Numbered from the stretch's first letter, positions 17,446 to 25,371 are shown. The stretch: 64,000 nucleotides of DNA from Sphingobacterium hungaricum (GCF_015210005.1 NZ_MU158698.1:124001-188000); one strand, 5' to 3'. Notes: a model not told the origin generated them from the sequence alone. Program-made: numbers and translations.

Positions 17446-17889
17446 ATGGAAGTTATATTAAAACAAGATATTAAGAACCTAGGTGAAAAAGACGACTTAG
17501 TTGTTGTAAAACCAGGTTACGGTCGCAACTACTTAATTCCACAAGGTTTTGCTTTATTAGCAACATCATCTGCAAAGAAAGTTTTAGCTGAGAACATTAA
17601 ACAAGCTCAGTTCAAACAAGATAAAATTAAGAAAGATGCTACTGCATTAGCTGAGAAATTAGAAAACGTAAAACTTTCTATCGGCGCTAAAGCAGGTGAA
17701 ACTGGAAAAATCTTTGGTAAAGTAAATAGCATTCAGATTTCTGATGCATTGAAAGCACAAGGATACGAAGTTGATCGTCGCCGCATTACATTTGAAGTTG
17801 AACCAAAAACTTTAGGTGAATATGTAGCTAATTTAAACTTACACAAAGAAGTTAAAGTTCAAGTTCCTTTCGAGGTTGTTGGCGAATAA
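17446..17889 (+). CDS. rplI: 50S ribosomal protein bL9
   Basis: A 147-residue bL9 of normal length. The N-terminal domain begins MEVILKQDIKNLGEKDDLVVVKPGYGRNYLIP (the bL9 signature), followed by the long connecting helix (about 40-75) and the C-terminal rRNA-binding domain. Last gene of rpsF-rpsR-rplI, 12 bases after rpsR, with a strong AAGGAGG before the start. Transcription ends at the hairpin 17914-17945. Confidence 0.98.
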   Translation: MEVILKQDIKNLGEKDDLVVVKPGYGRNYLIPQGFALLATSSAKKVLAENIKQAQFKQDKIKKDATALAEKLENVKLSIGAKAGETGKIFGKVNSIQISDALKAQGYEVDRRRITFEVEPKTLGEYVANLNLHKEVKVQVPFEVVGE

Positions 17890-17913
17890 TTAGTCTTTAA
17901 AAATTTATTTTGA

Positions 17914-17945
17914 GGGGGATAGCTTTTAGTTATCCCCTTTTTTAT
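17914..17945 (+). terminator. terminator of the rpsF-rpsR-rplI operon
   Basis: GGGGATA at 17915-17921 pairs with TATCCCC at 17931-17937, followed by a T run. Confidence 0.85.
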
Positions 17946-17952
17946 ATTTTTG
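17945..17952 (+). promoter_or_regulatory. -7 box of the small membrane protein gene
   Basis: TATTTTTG matches TAnnTTTG and begins where the preceding terminator's T run ends; the ATG is 24 bases downstream. Confidence 0.45.
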
Positions 17953-17975
17953 CTGATAAACTTATACGAAAGAAA

Positions 17976-18269
17976 ATGAAACCAAAGTCAATATTCGCAG
18001 GCCTATTTATTGCATTTATTCTTATTGTTCTATTCAACAACAAAGAAGAAGCTAGTTTTTGGCTATTTGGCGACATCCGCACCTCGAAATTATTTATCAT
18101 CGGTGCTTTCTTTGTTTTAGGCGTTATCACCGGCGGATTATTGTTCAGCCGAAAGAAATCCCACCCGAAAGAATACGGCGTCTCTAATCCCAACGTAAAC
18201 AATTTTACAGACGAACAAAAGGCAGATAATCTTTCTGAAGAAGACCGCAAATACTTGAGCAACGATTAA
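17976..18269 (+). CDS. small inner-membrane protein (LapA/DUF1049-like)
   Basis: A 97-residue protein with two predicted membrane helices (about 6-21 and 40-60) and a hydrophilic, acidic cytoplasmic tail (FTDEQKADNLSEEDRKYL). The two-helix layout with FWLFGDIR between them resembles the LapA/DUF1049 group, but the match is by eye only. The frame is open further upstream to a TTG at 17910; the ATG at 17976 is preferred because a TAnnTTTG box lies 24 bases before it and the upstream portion includes the terminator hairpin of rplI. Function unknown. Confidence 0.75.
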   Translation: MKPKSIFAGLFIAFILIVLFNNKEEASFWLFGDIRTSKLFIIGAFFVLGVITGGLLFSRKKSHPKEYGVSNPNVNNFTDEQKADNLSEEDRKYLSND

Positions 18270-18313
18270 AAAAGAGGAGAATGCAAAATAGGTCAAATAT
18301 TTGTTCAATTATA

Positions 18314-18344
18314 TTTGTTTATTAGATTTAAATTTCTACCTTTG
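18314..18344 (+). promoter_or_regulatory. promoter of tRNA-Lys
   Basis: TTTG at 18314-18317, 19-base spacer, TACCTTTG at 18337-18344: a good match to the Bacteroidota -33/-7 consensus, 49 bases before the mature tRNA. Confidence 0.7.
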
Positions 18345-18393
18345 CATCACTTTAAACAAACAAAGAAACTTATTTCTTTCGCGTTTTAAAAAG

Positions 18394-18469
18394 GATTCCG
18401 TAGCTCAGCTGGTAGAGCAATACACTTTTAATGTATGGGTCCTGGGTTCGAATCCCAGCGGGATCACCA
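18394..18469 (+). tRNA. tRNA-Lys (anticodon UUU)
   Basis: A complete cloverleaf: acceptor GATTCCG pairs with CGGGATC (one T-G pair), D arm GCTC...GAGC, anticodon stem ATACA/TGTAT around loop CTTTTAA (anticodon TTT), T arm CTGGG/CCCAG around TTCGAAT. The 3' CCA is encoded (18467-18469). Its 3' end is repeated, with the terminator, at 20453-20524. Confidence 0.97.
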
Positions 18470-18534
18470 AAGTCACTCCAAAAGAGTGACTTTTTTCGTT
18501 TATAGCATGATGAGAACCCAGCGTTCGATTCGAA
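18460..18534 (+). repeat. direct repeat, copy 1: tRNA-Lys 3' end plus terminator and tail
   Basis: Begins with GGGATCACCAA of tRNA-Lys, continues through the terminator hairpin and TTTTTTCGTTTATAGC, and ends GTTCGATTCGAA. A second, diverged copy lies about 2 kb downstream at 20453-20524. The pair flanks the HNH gene and resembles att sites left by integration at a tRNA 3' end. Confidence 0.75.
18470..18497 (+). terminator. terminator of tRNA-Lys
   Basis: AGTCACTC pairs with GAGTGACT around CAAA, followed by a T run. The stem differs from its downstream copy by paired changes, so the hairpin is preserved. Confidence 0.85.
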
Positions 18535-18981
18535 GAAGGCTCAGGAAATTGTGTGTCAGAGACTATTTTTTATAACGGGTATCTCATAATCCTAAAGGTT
18601 TAAAATGAAGCCAATATGCCTTTCCAAAATTTGTGATTATAACTGAGCTCTTTTCATAAGACGGGACGAAGTCAGGGAAGATTTATTGGCTTTCTTGTTC
18701 ATTATGTTTTTTGGTAAGGATCAATGAGATTTTTAGTAAATTTAAAATCAATATGGCTACTTAGAATCATCAATATCTTTCGATAGCTACCTTCAAAAAA
18801 GGCTACAAAACGAGACTATTGTTGAACTCTTTAAACCATTTTCAGAAGACTTTTCATCAGAGTTATCAGGGCTTGATTTTTCATTGTCTGAATAAAAAGA
18901 ATTTCTTTATGTTACCCTTTAGTTTTTATACTTTCGTACGGACAATGTTTCTTTTCAGAATGAGACTTATGTTACAAATCA
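18535..18981. other. 447 bases without a recognisable gene
   Basis: AT-rich sequence between the tRNA-Lys terminator tail and the 3' end of the HNH gene. The longest open frame (18819-19031, +) has no start signal, and its product is an unnatural-looking hydrophobic and basic mix. I see no hairpin, repeat or gene remnant. It is probably the left part of the inserted segment. Confidence 0.5.
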
Positions 18982-20217
18982 TTATGTATCAAATTTCTCT
19001 AAATCTCCTTTGTAATGTGGTACTAAAATAAGTTCATCATAGTCAGTTACATTTTCGCTACTTTCATAAATATTGAAGATGTCATCTTTAAAAGAGTAGG
19101 TAATAGCATAGATTTTATCCAATGACGTTGTGGTTTTTGCAATTATTATTTTGCTATGCTCTATTTGAAATAACTTCACTGTCGCACAAATGAAATCTTC
19201 GAATTTATAGATTACAATAGAATACGTGAATCTATCCTCATCTTTTAAAACTAAGGTAGGAATTCTTGCTTTCGAATTATGAACTAAGTTGTTGCAAGGT
19301 GTAATCCAATTCGGATAATTTAATCTCTTAACTGCAAATCCTTTTTCACTAATATTTAAAATCGAAAGATTATCGTATTTGCTTGTGGGGTTAAGAAGTG
19401 AGCTCCGAAAATCATCGAAATCTGGATTAAGAGTGAAGTGAGCACCTTTTATTAATGTAAGAAATTCAAATACAATCTTTGAGGATAAACTTATATATCG
19501 TTTAATAGACCATTTGTAATGCACGTGCATTTGTTCAATCTTTCCAATTCGATTGTCAACAATAAGTTGAATTGCCTCATTCTTTATATTACATGAAAAG
19601 AATTTTAAAACAAAGCTTTCCGCTTCATCATCACTTTTCGCAACTAAAATATATTTACCCTTATGTAGAAAAAGACGAGGGTGATTTTCAACGTCTAACA
19701 GATGTGATTTGTATATGCTATATTCCCTATTTTTAACTGCAGTAGTAAACTGTTTGAAAATTTCATCCAATGTATATTTAGAGTTTGAAATTCTATGAAA
19801 AAGTTTGAATTTATTTTCTTTTGTTAAAAATATTTGTGTCGGTAATATTTCACCGTCTTCGCTGTGATTAATGACTATCCATTCTTTAAAATACTCTAGG
19901 TATATAAAATTAGGCACGAATTTAAAATTTCTTGATATGGATTTTTTTGTCTTAATATTTCGGATGTTTTCCTTCCAATGACCAATTGGCGTATATTTTA
20001 GGAACCAGTCCTCGATTGTGTTCCCCCAAAATGTATTACATTCTCTACAAACACTGATTTTTAATTTGTTTTCATGTTTTTCATTTACCAATAATGATTT
20101 GCTAATAATGTGTGCGATGTTTTTAGGTTTTTTTTTGCGACACCATATGCAAAGATTTGAGCTATTGGCTTGTTCTATAAAACGAGTTTTTTTGATTGGA
20201 TGTCCTTTTATTTCCAT
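18982..20217 (-). CDS. HNH-type zinc-binding protein of unknown function, possible defence gene
   Basis: A 411-residue protein, Lys/Ile/Asn-rich and encoded in more AT-rich DNA than its neighbours. The N-terminal 65 residues carry CIWC (Cys23, Cys26), AHIISKSL (His36) and CRECN (Cys57, Cys60, Asn61): the CxxC-H-CxxC-N arrangement of HNH nucleases with structural zinc. The remaining ~340 residues match nothing I know. It is the only gene between two copies of the tRNA-Lys 3' end, so it is probably horizontally acquired. HNH proteins at such spots are often restriction or abortive-infection effectors; that role is inference. A TATGTTTG box lies 12 bases upstream. Confidence 0.75.
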   Translation of the reverse strand: MEIKGHPIKKTRFIEQANSSNLCIWCRKKKPKNIAHIISKSLLVNEKHENKLKISVCRECNTFWGNTIEDWFLKYTPIGHWKENIRNIKTKKSISRNFKFVPNFIYLEYFKEWIVINHSEDGEILPTQIFLTKENKFKLFHRISNSKYTLDEIFKQFTTAVKNREYSIYKSHLLDVENHPRLFLHKGKYILVAKSDDEAESFVLKFFSCNIKNEAIQLIVDNRIGKIEQMHVHYKWSIKRYISLSSKIVFEFLTLIKGAHFTLNPDFDDFRSSLLNPTSKYDNLSILNISEKGFAVKRLNYPNWITPCNNLVHNSKARIPTLVLKDEDRFTYSIVIYKFEDFICATVKLFQIEHSKIIIAKTTTSLDKIYAITYSFKDDIFNIYESSENVTDYDELILVPHYKGDLEKFDT

Positions 20218-20229
20218 ATGATAAATTTA

Positions 20230-20237
20230 CAAACATA
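20230..20237 (-). promoter_or_regulatory. -7 box of the HNH gene
   Basis: TATGTTTG on the minus strand, an exact TAnnTTTG match ending 12 bases before the start codon. Confidence 0.45.
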
Positions 20238-20452
20238 TTCTAACTATAAAAAGGTCGTTCCATGCAATAAATAGTTGACCTCTTGTAAATAAAAATAGAA
20301 CTTTATATTTTCACTATTTCCTAAGGTTTTGAGTTCGTTTTGATTTGGGTTGATTAATCTTTTCCACGAATGTATCAGATTGGTACGGACTGTCCTTTAA
20401 ATTGTTGATTTTACGTAAATCTTTCAAAAAAGAGTTCGAGTTTTGTACCATT

Positions 20453-20524
20453 GGGATCACCAATACACTACAAAAGAGTGTATTTTTCGTTATAGCGGGA
20501 TAAGAACCCAAGGTTCGATTCGAA
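20453..20524 (+). repeat. direct repeat, copy 2: tRNA-Lys 3' end and terminator remnant
   Basis: Begins GGGATCACCAA like the tRNA, followed by a hairpin whose stem reads TACACT/AGTGTA instead of GTCACTC/GAGTGAC but keeps the CAAAAGAGTG core, then TTTTTCGTTATAGC, AAGAACCCA and GTTCGATTCGAA. The changed stem still pairs, which points to old duplication with selection for the hairpin, or independent arrival with an element. Confidence 0.7.
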
Positions 20525-20606
20525 ATCAACTTAAAGAATACTGGTTTTCGGGGATAAGATATGACTGACTTAATGTATACCTTGCTTATAGCAAATAATA
20601 CAAGAT

Positions 20607-21554
20607 ATGAAAACACTAGCTTTTTTTTTCATCGCATTTCTATTGGTGGGTTGTTCCAAAGAGGATGGCCCTGAATCTAGTATACCTTCAAACTTGAAGG
20701 GAACGTTGTTTTTTGATTGGGCAGACGAAGGTACCTTATCAATCGATGCTACAACGGGCGTCAAGGCAACATTCCTACCCATCAATTCTAAACGAAACGG
20801 TTGGGATATCTCGAGGGATAAGGAATGGATTCTTACCGCCAGCAAAACCAGTATTTGGAATGACGATATTACCTTTGTGATCAGCAAAATGTCCAACGGC
20901 GAAATTGTGAACCAGTTTGATTATACGCCGTTGAATGGCGGGAGTGGATTTCATTCAGGCATATTGTCACCTGATAAGACGCTAATCGCCATTGCCCCTA
21001 CATTTGAAGCAGGCTGGGTATTGCTTAAAACTGATGGATCCCTGTTAGGGCATATCGATGCCATTAATGGCGAAAAACCAGCAAGAGGATCGGCAATAAT
21101 TTGGTTGCCGGGCAATTCGCTTCTGCTTACCCACAAATCGTCCATCATCCGGCTCGACCCACCCTATAGTAGCGGCAAGCTAATAAAAGAGATGAACTAC
21201 GAAGATTGGGGAGATCTTACGGTTAATGCTTCCGGTACAAAGATAGCTTTGGCCGCGAATAAACATATTTACATGATGGATATCGATGGCAATAATTTCG
21301 TACAGGTCACAGAGAGCAACGACCGAGAGGTACTTCCTGAGTTTTCGCCCGATGGAAACTATCTGCTCGTAGGTACAGACTATACGCCTTCTGGAACATT
21401 CAGCGCTATCTGGCGACTAAAAATTATTCCAGCCGATGGCAATACATACAATGTGGATCCGATTCATCAAAATAGTCCAGGGGTAATACCTGTGATCGCC
21501 AATGGGGATGAAACTATTCAGGCCGCCAGCAATCGAGGGATGCTTTGGCGATAG
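20607..21554 (+). CDS. lipoprotein with beta-propeller-like repeats
   Basis: A 315-residue protein with a type II signal peptide (LLVGC, Cys16). The mature part has WD40/TolB-like repeats: SRDKEWILTAS, LSPDKTLIAIAP, VNASGTKIALAANKHIYMMDIDG and FSPDGNYLLVGTD, each a beta-blade with a Ser/Asp-Pro-Asp-Gly turn. Such lipoproteins sit on the envelope and usually bind protein or glycan partners; no enzyme motif is seen. It begins 82 bases after the right tRNA-end repeat, so it is outside the island. Its codon use looks like the core genes. Function unknown. Confidence 0.8.
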   Translation: MKTLAFFFIAFLLVGCSKEDGPESSIPSNLKGTLFFDWADEGTLSIDATTGVKATFLPINSKRNGWDISRDKEWILTASKTSIWNDDITFVISKMSNGEIVNQFDYTPLNGGSGFHSGILSPDKTLIAIAPTFEAGWVLLKTDGSLLGHIDAINGEKPARGSAIIWLPGNSLLLTHKSSIIRLDPPYSSGKLIKEMNYEDWGDLTVNASGTKIALAANKHIYMMDIDGNNFVQVTESNDREVLPEFSPDGNYLLVGTDYTPSGTFSAIWRLKIIPADGNTYNVDPIHQNSPGVIPVIANGDETIQAASNRGMLWR

Positions 21555-21725
21555 AACACATACGGATAAACTCAATGACACTCCTAACCTGCATTCGTCT
21601 TGGGACGACTCAGGTAATTGCATATTATTTTAAGTTGATAAAAACAAGATGTAGGCTATAAATTCATAAATTGAAGCGCGTTCAAAAAATAACTATCTTG
21701 ATGCGTCTTATAACAATAAGAAATT

Positions 21726-22619
21726 ATGAAAAAGAGCATTACCTATTATTTGCTGGTATTTGTTATCAAAATCAAGGGCATAAAAAAGATTCTTAGCGGC
21801 GATCCTGTTGATTATAGGAAGCTTCGCAAAGATGATGTCTTTAACCCTAGGAATAGCTACCTACGGAAAAATACGCATTCAAGGACTTTCACAGTGTTGG
21901 AGACCACTATATCGGAAATAAGTTCGAAGGAAAAATCAAGTAAATTATTGATATTTATACATGGCGGTGCTTTTGTTTCTGGACCTGTGCAACATCATTG
22001 GGACGCTGTCGAAAAAATTGTTAAACAAACAGCGTATACTGTCTGGATGTGCAATTATCCCAAAGCACCTGAACATACCATTTCGCAGCTATCAGAAAAT
22101 ATCGATCATGTGTATGGTAAAGCTTTGGAAAAATTTAACCCAGAAGATATTACAATAGTAGGTGATTCTGTAGGAGGAACATTGGCAATTGCGCTGGTCC
22201 AGCGGCTTATTCAAAAGAATATGATCCTGCCGCATCGCTTGATAGTAATCTCACCGGTAGTCGATGCAACGCTTTCTAATCCTAAAATCGAAGAAATTGA
22301 GCCATTAGATATCATGCTTTCCAAAAAAGGAGTATTGAGCGCGAAGGAAATGTGTGCTGGCGAAAGTAGCCTGAATGACGCATCGATCTCACCGATAAAT
22401 GGCAGTTTTGAAGGATTTCCAAAAACACTATTGTTTATTGCCGAAAATGATATTACCTACCCTGACCAGCAACGTCTAGTAAAGAAGCTAGAAAAATCCA
22501 ATATTGACCATCAGGTAATTCTAGGCTACGAGATGCCCCATATCTGGCCTCTTCTACCCGTCATGAAAGAGGCAAAATCGTCATTTAACATCATTATAGA
22601 TTTATTGAAACAACATTAG
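21726..22619 (+). CDS. alpha/beta hydrolase, HSL-type esterase/lipase
   Basis: A 297-residue alpha/beta hydrolase of the hormone-sensitive-lipase family. The oxyanion motif HGGA is at residues 79-82, the nucleophile elbow GDSVG places Ser148, and the acid and base are probably Asp242 (AENDITYPD) and His272 (YEMPHIW). It hydrolyses short-chain esters or related substrates, natural substrate unknown. The N-terminal ~20 residues are hydrophobic, but no clear cleavage site is present, so it may be membrane-associated. It is transcribed alone, with no recognised terminator. Confidence 0.87.
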   Translation: MKKSITYYLLVFVIKIKGIKKILSGDPVDYRKLRKDDVFNPRNSYLRKNTHSRTFTVLETTISEISSKEKSSKLLIFIHGGAFVSGPVQHHWDAVEKIVKQTAYTVWMCNYPKAPEHTISQLSENIDHVYGKALEKFNPEDITIVGDSVGGTLAIALVQRLIQKNMILPHRLIVISPVVDATLSNPKIEEIEPLDIMLSKKGVLSAKEMCAGESSLNDASISPINGSFEGFPKTLLFIAENDITYPDQQRLVKKLEKSNIDHQVILGYEMPHIWPLLPVMKEAKSSFNIIIDLLKQH

Positions 22620-22933
22620 CTGATACTTTATCTCGTTAAATATTATTTGCAATAATTCAACTTATCGGTTCTAATTTTTCTAAAGTCATTTTATCCCCGG
22701 CCTAGAGAATCGAAAACTACGGCATTATTACCTTTAATAAAGTTTATTCGTAGATAGGATTTATTACCCTCCGAAATTTTTTTTTCGCCCACAGCTTGTC
22801 CATTAATACATGCATTACTAATAAAAACAGGTTTAAATCTACAAGAAGCTTGTTAACTTAACAATTTAGCTAAAGCAACGAAATACAAACTTAATAGCAA
22901 TTGTAGATTTTTGTAAAAATTTAATTTATAGCT
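22620..22933. other. AT-rich intergenic stretch
   Basis: 314 bases with no gene and no clear hairpin. A sequence resembling a weak promoter (TAGATTTTTG at about 22905) lies just before the next gene. Nothing else seen. Confidence 0.4.
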
Positions 22934-23686
22934 ATGAAAACCTTAACCAAGAAAAATTATTCTTTTAGTATAAAATACATATCACTTTCTTTCTTGTGCA
23001 TTCTTTGCTTTTCATTTAAGAAAAAGGAACAACAAAATCAAAATTGGTCTTATATTCATAGCTTCACAGTAAATGATTCCTTGGCGCTATTTAGTGCTGA
23101 CACCCTTTATCAAATAAATCATTATCTACTTAAACGGATAAAAACAAGAAGCTTTCATACGAAGATTGATAGCCTAGGAAATAAAACAGAACGGAGATAT
23201 GATGATATCAAATCCATAGAAGTGATAAATATTGAAACAGATAGCGTCTATATATTTTCGATACAAAATGGAGATACGACTTTATCTAACACCAAAATCT
23301 ATTCATCGAAAGAACTACAATTTGGGTTTGACATTAATCAATTGAAAGATATTCCGCATAAAATCGCTTCAAATGATTTTGTGATGAATTCAAAAAAAGA
23401 CACTATTTTGAACCTATACACCCTTAATCTTGCCAACAGGGATTATAGCATGACTTTGCTTATTAATAGCAATATACAATCGCCCTATAATATATCGATA
23501 CAAGATGAAAATAAAAATACAATCAATGGAGCTTTAACAGAAGTGCAAAATCACAGTGCCAACGTAGTATCTAAAGATAAATTTGACTATATACCCTCTG
23601 TCCCACATGATAAAATTATGTTATTCGAACGATTAAAATTTATTGCTAACAAGAATAGCTTGAACATCAGTATCTCTACTTTGTAA
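22934..23686 (+). CDS. exported protein of unknown function
   Basis: A 250-residue protein with a basic N-terminus and one hydrophobic segment (about 15-28, YISLSFLCILCFSF), either a signal peptide or an N-terminal anchor. The rest is hydrophilic and Ser/Asn/Ile-rich, with repeated charged turns such as SLGNKTERRYDDIKSIEVINIETDSVYIF. I do not recognise a family and see no catalytic motif. The gene is AT-rich and flanked by long spacers, as often seen for genus-specific genes. Probably expressed alone. Confidence 0.65.
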   Translation: MKTLTKKNYSFSIKYISLSFLCILCFSFKKKEQQNQNWSYIHSFTVNDSLALFSADTLYQINHYLLKRIKTRSFHTKIDSLGNKTERRYDDIKSIEVINIETDSVYIFSIQNGDTTLSNTKIYSSKELQFGFDINQLKDIPHKIASNDFVMNSKKDTILNLYTLNLANRDYSMTLLINSNIQSPYNISIQDENKNTINGALTEVQNHSANVVSKDKFDYIPSVPHDKIMLFERLKFIANKNSLNISISTL

Positions 23687-24039
23687 TAACCCATCTTAAA
23701 CTGGTTCTATCTGACTATTAATTTCATATTTTCAATCCTAATTTCGCTTAATGTTAATTTTATAAACAAATGCATTTTTAAGTATAGATAGAGCGTCAAT
23801 TCCAGCTAATACACTATTTCTTTCAAAGCATATTTTAGTACAATAGCACTAAAAAGCCACTAATAAATCGAAAGTGCCTCCGCATCAGTTGAAAAACTGC
23901 ACTTTTCGGCTTCCGATATGAAAAAGTTGACCAGCTGCGCAAGTTACTTTTCGTGATTCCTTAATCTGAAAAAAAATTATTCCTCTTTCTCTCCTTTTGA
24001 ATAAAGCTATATTTGTAATCACCGTTTGATTTTAGAAAA
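23687..24039. other. intergenic stretch with one long imperfect hairpin
   Basis: 353 bases without a gene. CGAAAGTGC near 23869 pairs with GCACTTTTCG ending near 23908, enclosing a smaller CAGTT/AACTG hairpin. It is not followed by a T run and may be a decayed repeat. A TATATTTG box at 24008-24015 belongs to the next gene. Confidence 0.4.
24008..24015 (+). promoter_or_regulatory. -7 box of the HD-domain gene
   Basis: TATATTTG, an exact TAnnTTTG match, 24 bases before the ATG at 24040. Confidence 0.5.
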
Positions 24040-24642
24040 ATGCCATCAGAAAATTTAAGTAAACAGATTGCCTTTATCAAAGAAATTGATAAGCTTAAAT
24101 ACATACAGCGAAAAACAAGGCTGTTAAATAGCGAACGCCAAGAGAATGACGCCGAGCATAGCTGGCATCTGGCGGTTATGGCCATTATTCTTGCCGAACA
24201 TGCCAATCATGCCGTTGATATGCTAAAGGTCGTCAAAATGGTTTTGATCCATGATCTTGTCGAAATTGATGCCGGAGACACCTTTATCTACGACAGCCAA
24301 AAGAACCATAGCAACAGCGAAGCCGAACGCATAGCAGCCGAACGTATTTTCGGATTGCTGCCCGAAGAACAGGCCGCAGAATTAATTGATATCTGGGAAG
24401 AATTTGAAGCGGGGAAAACCGAGGAAGCCAAATTTGCCCGATCAATGGATCGGCTAGAACCGCTATTGCAAAACACGTCCAATAACGGCGGCACCTGGAA
24501 GGAATTCGATGTGCCTTATGAAAAAGTGTACGAAAAGAAAAAAGTCATCAAAGAAGGATCCGACCGCCTTTGGAACTTTGCAGAACAACTGCTTGATGAA
24601 AGCGTAGAAAAAGGTATTTTAAAGAAGGATGCACCGCAATAG
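24040..24642 (+). CDS. HD-domain hydrolase (YfbR/HDDC2-like 5'-nucleotidase family)
   Basis: A 200-residue protein with the HD metal site: His40 (DAEHSW), His71-Asp72 (LIHDLVE) and a later Asp in RSMDRLEPLL. The pattern EHSWHLAVMA...LIHDLVEIDAGDTF is that of the HDDC2 / YfbR branch, metal-dependent phosphohydrolases that often act on deoxynucleoside monophosphates. Length is right for the branch. It is transcribed alone from the TATATTTG box at 24008. Nucleotide clean-up is the likely role; the exact substrate cannot be told from sequence. Confidence 0.87.
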   Translation: MPSENLSKQIAFIKEIDKLKYIQRKTRLLNSERQENDAEHSWHLAVMAIILAEHANHAVDMLKVVKMVLIHDLVEIDAGDTFIYDSQKNHSNSEAERIAAERIFGLLPEEQAAELIDIWEEFEAGKTEEAKFARSMDRLEPLLQNTSNNGGTWKEFDVPYEKVYEKKKVIKEGSDRLWNFAEQLLDESVEKGILKKDAPQ

Positions 24643-24664
24643 GCCTTGTATTTTACGAGGCTAA

Positions 24665-24672
24665 TATATTTG
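24665..24672 (+). promoter_or_regulatory. -7 box of the TonB-C-like gene
   Basis: TATATTTG, an exact match, with a TTG at 24646-24648 as a possible -33 element. The start codon is 57 bases downstream. Confidence 0.5.
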
Positions 24673-24729
24673 CAGCTATTAAAAAATCTACGGAACTTTA
24701 ATAAACATTGAATCTAAATTATAAACAAA

Positions 24730-25068
24730 ATGAAATTTATAACATTGATACTATTTCTACTGTTTCCCCTTTTAGGCTACACACAAATTGATGTAAGTAA
24801 AGCTACAACCGAGGTCACAAAAGATCTTACGCTACCGACACGTAAAGATGCTGGTAAAAAAGAACTAGTTGGTAAATACACTTTTGTTGTAGAGCTTGAC
24901 GGTTCAGCAAGCACAGTTGCAGTAAAAGATAGCATGGGATTTGGTATTGATGAAGATATTGTAAAAAAGCTATCGCAGGCAAAAGGCTGGAAAGTCGCTG
25001 AAGTTAATGGAACACCGACACGAATTTCCTATAATCTACCAATTCGGTTGGTTTTACCAAAGAAATAG
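24730..25068 (+). CDS. small secreted protein resembling a free-standing TonB C-terminal domain
   Basis: A 112-residue protein with a signal peptide (residues 1-18, ending GYTQ). The mature part reads like a TonB C-terminal fold: GKYTFVVELDGSASTVAVKDSMG, then GIDEDIVKKLSQAKGWKVAEVNGTPTR and YNLPIRLVL. This matches the TonB_C order of strand, DG turn, 'W-P-A-nGkPv' region and final 'lPi.F.L' strand. There is no membrane anchor and no proline-rich linker, so it cannot transduce energy as TonB does. It may act as a periplasmic binding module. Family assignment is by eye and needs a profile search. Confidence 0.65.
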   Translation: MKFITLILFLLFPLLGYTQIDVSKATTEVTKDLTLPTRKDAGKKELVGKYTFVVELDGSASTVAVKDSMGFGIDEDIVKKLSQAKGWKVAEVNGTPTRISYNLPIRLVLPKK

Positions 25069-25093
25069 TGTAGAAAATAGGCAAATACTATCC

Positions 25094-25174
25094 AATTTAC
25101 GCTATTCAGGATGTTCCGAAGGGTCATCCTGAATGTCTGATAAAGTCGGATTTGTAATCCGCTCTAGACTCATT
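25094..25174 (+). repeat. 152-nt four-hairpin module, truncated copy
   Basis: Only the first two hairpins are present (ATTCAGGATG/CATCCTGAAT and CGGATTTGTAATCCG). It runs directly into a decayed cloverleaf copy at 25183. Confidence 0.75.
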
Positions 25175-25182
25175 ATTACTTT

Positions 25183-25255
25183 GTCATTCCGAACTCGGTT
25201 CGGAATCTCGGTAGGTAAGTAAATCTTAGAAATGCTGAAATAAGTTCAACAGGAC
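25183..25255 (+). repeat. 63-nt cloverleaf module, decayed copy
   Basis: The left hairpin (TCCGAAC/GTTCGGA) is intact, the middle arm is replaced by unrelated sequence, and the right part is mutated (AATGCTGAAATAAGTTCAACAG). Confidence 0.65.
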
Positions 25256-25267
25256 GTTAATCCGCAT

Positions 25268-25330
25268 CGTCATTCCGAATTTGTTTCGGAATCTCAAACG
25301 AAGAGATGCTGAAACAAGTTCAGCATGACG
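25268..25330 (+). repeat. 63-nt cloverleaf module, copy 1
   Basis: Outer stem CGTCAT/ATGACG; hairpin 1 TCCGAA/TTCGGA with loop TTTGT; hairpin 2 ATCTC/GAGAT; hairpin 3 GCTGAA/TTCAGC. The first loop differs from the other copies, but the stem is kept. Confidence 0.88.
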
Positions 25331-25371
25331 CAAATACGCTTACAGCTAAAGCCTATCGCCAATCGCCAGAA

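Larger units (their letters stand above)
20218..20606. other. intergenic stretch holding the right att-like repeat
   Basis: 389 bases with no gene. It contains the HNH promoter region at its left end and the diverged tRNA 3'-end repeat at 20453-20524. The bases just left of that repeat (GAGTTCGAG...) look like a decayed T-loop, suggesting that a longer piece of tRNA was once here. Confidence 0.5.

Noticed and set aside
18819..19031. A 70-residue plus-strand ORF between tRNA-Lys and the HNH gene
   Set aside because: Unusual Phe/Leu/Met-rich composition, no start signal, and it overlaps the 3' end of the HNH gene on the other strand.
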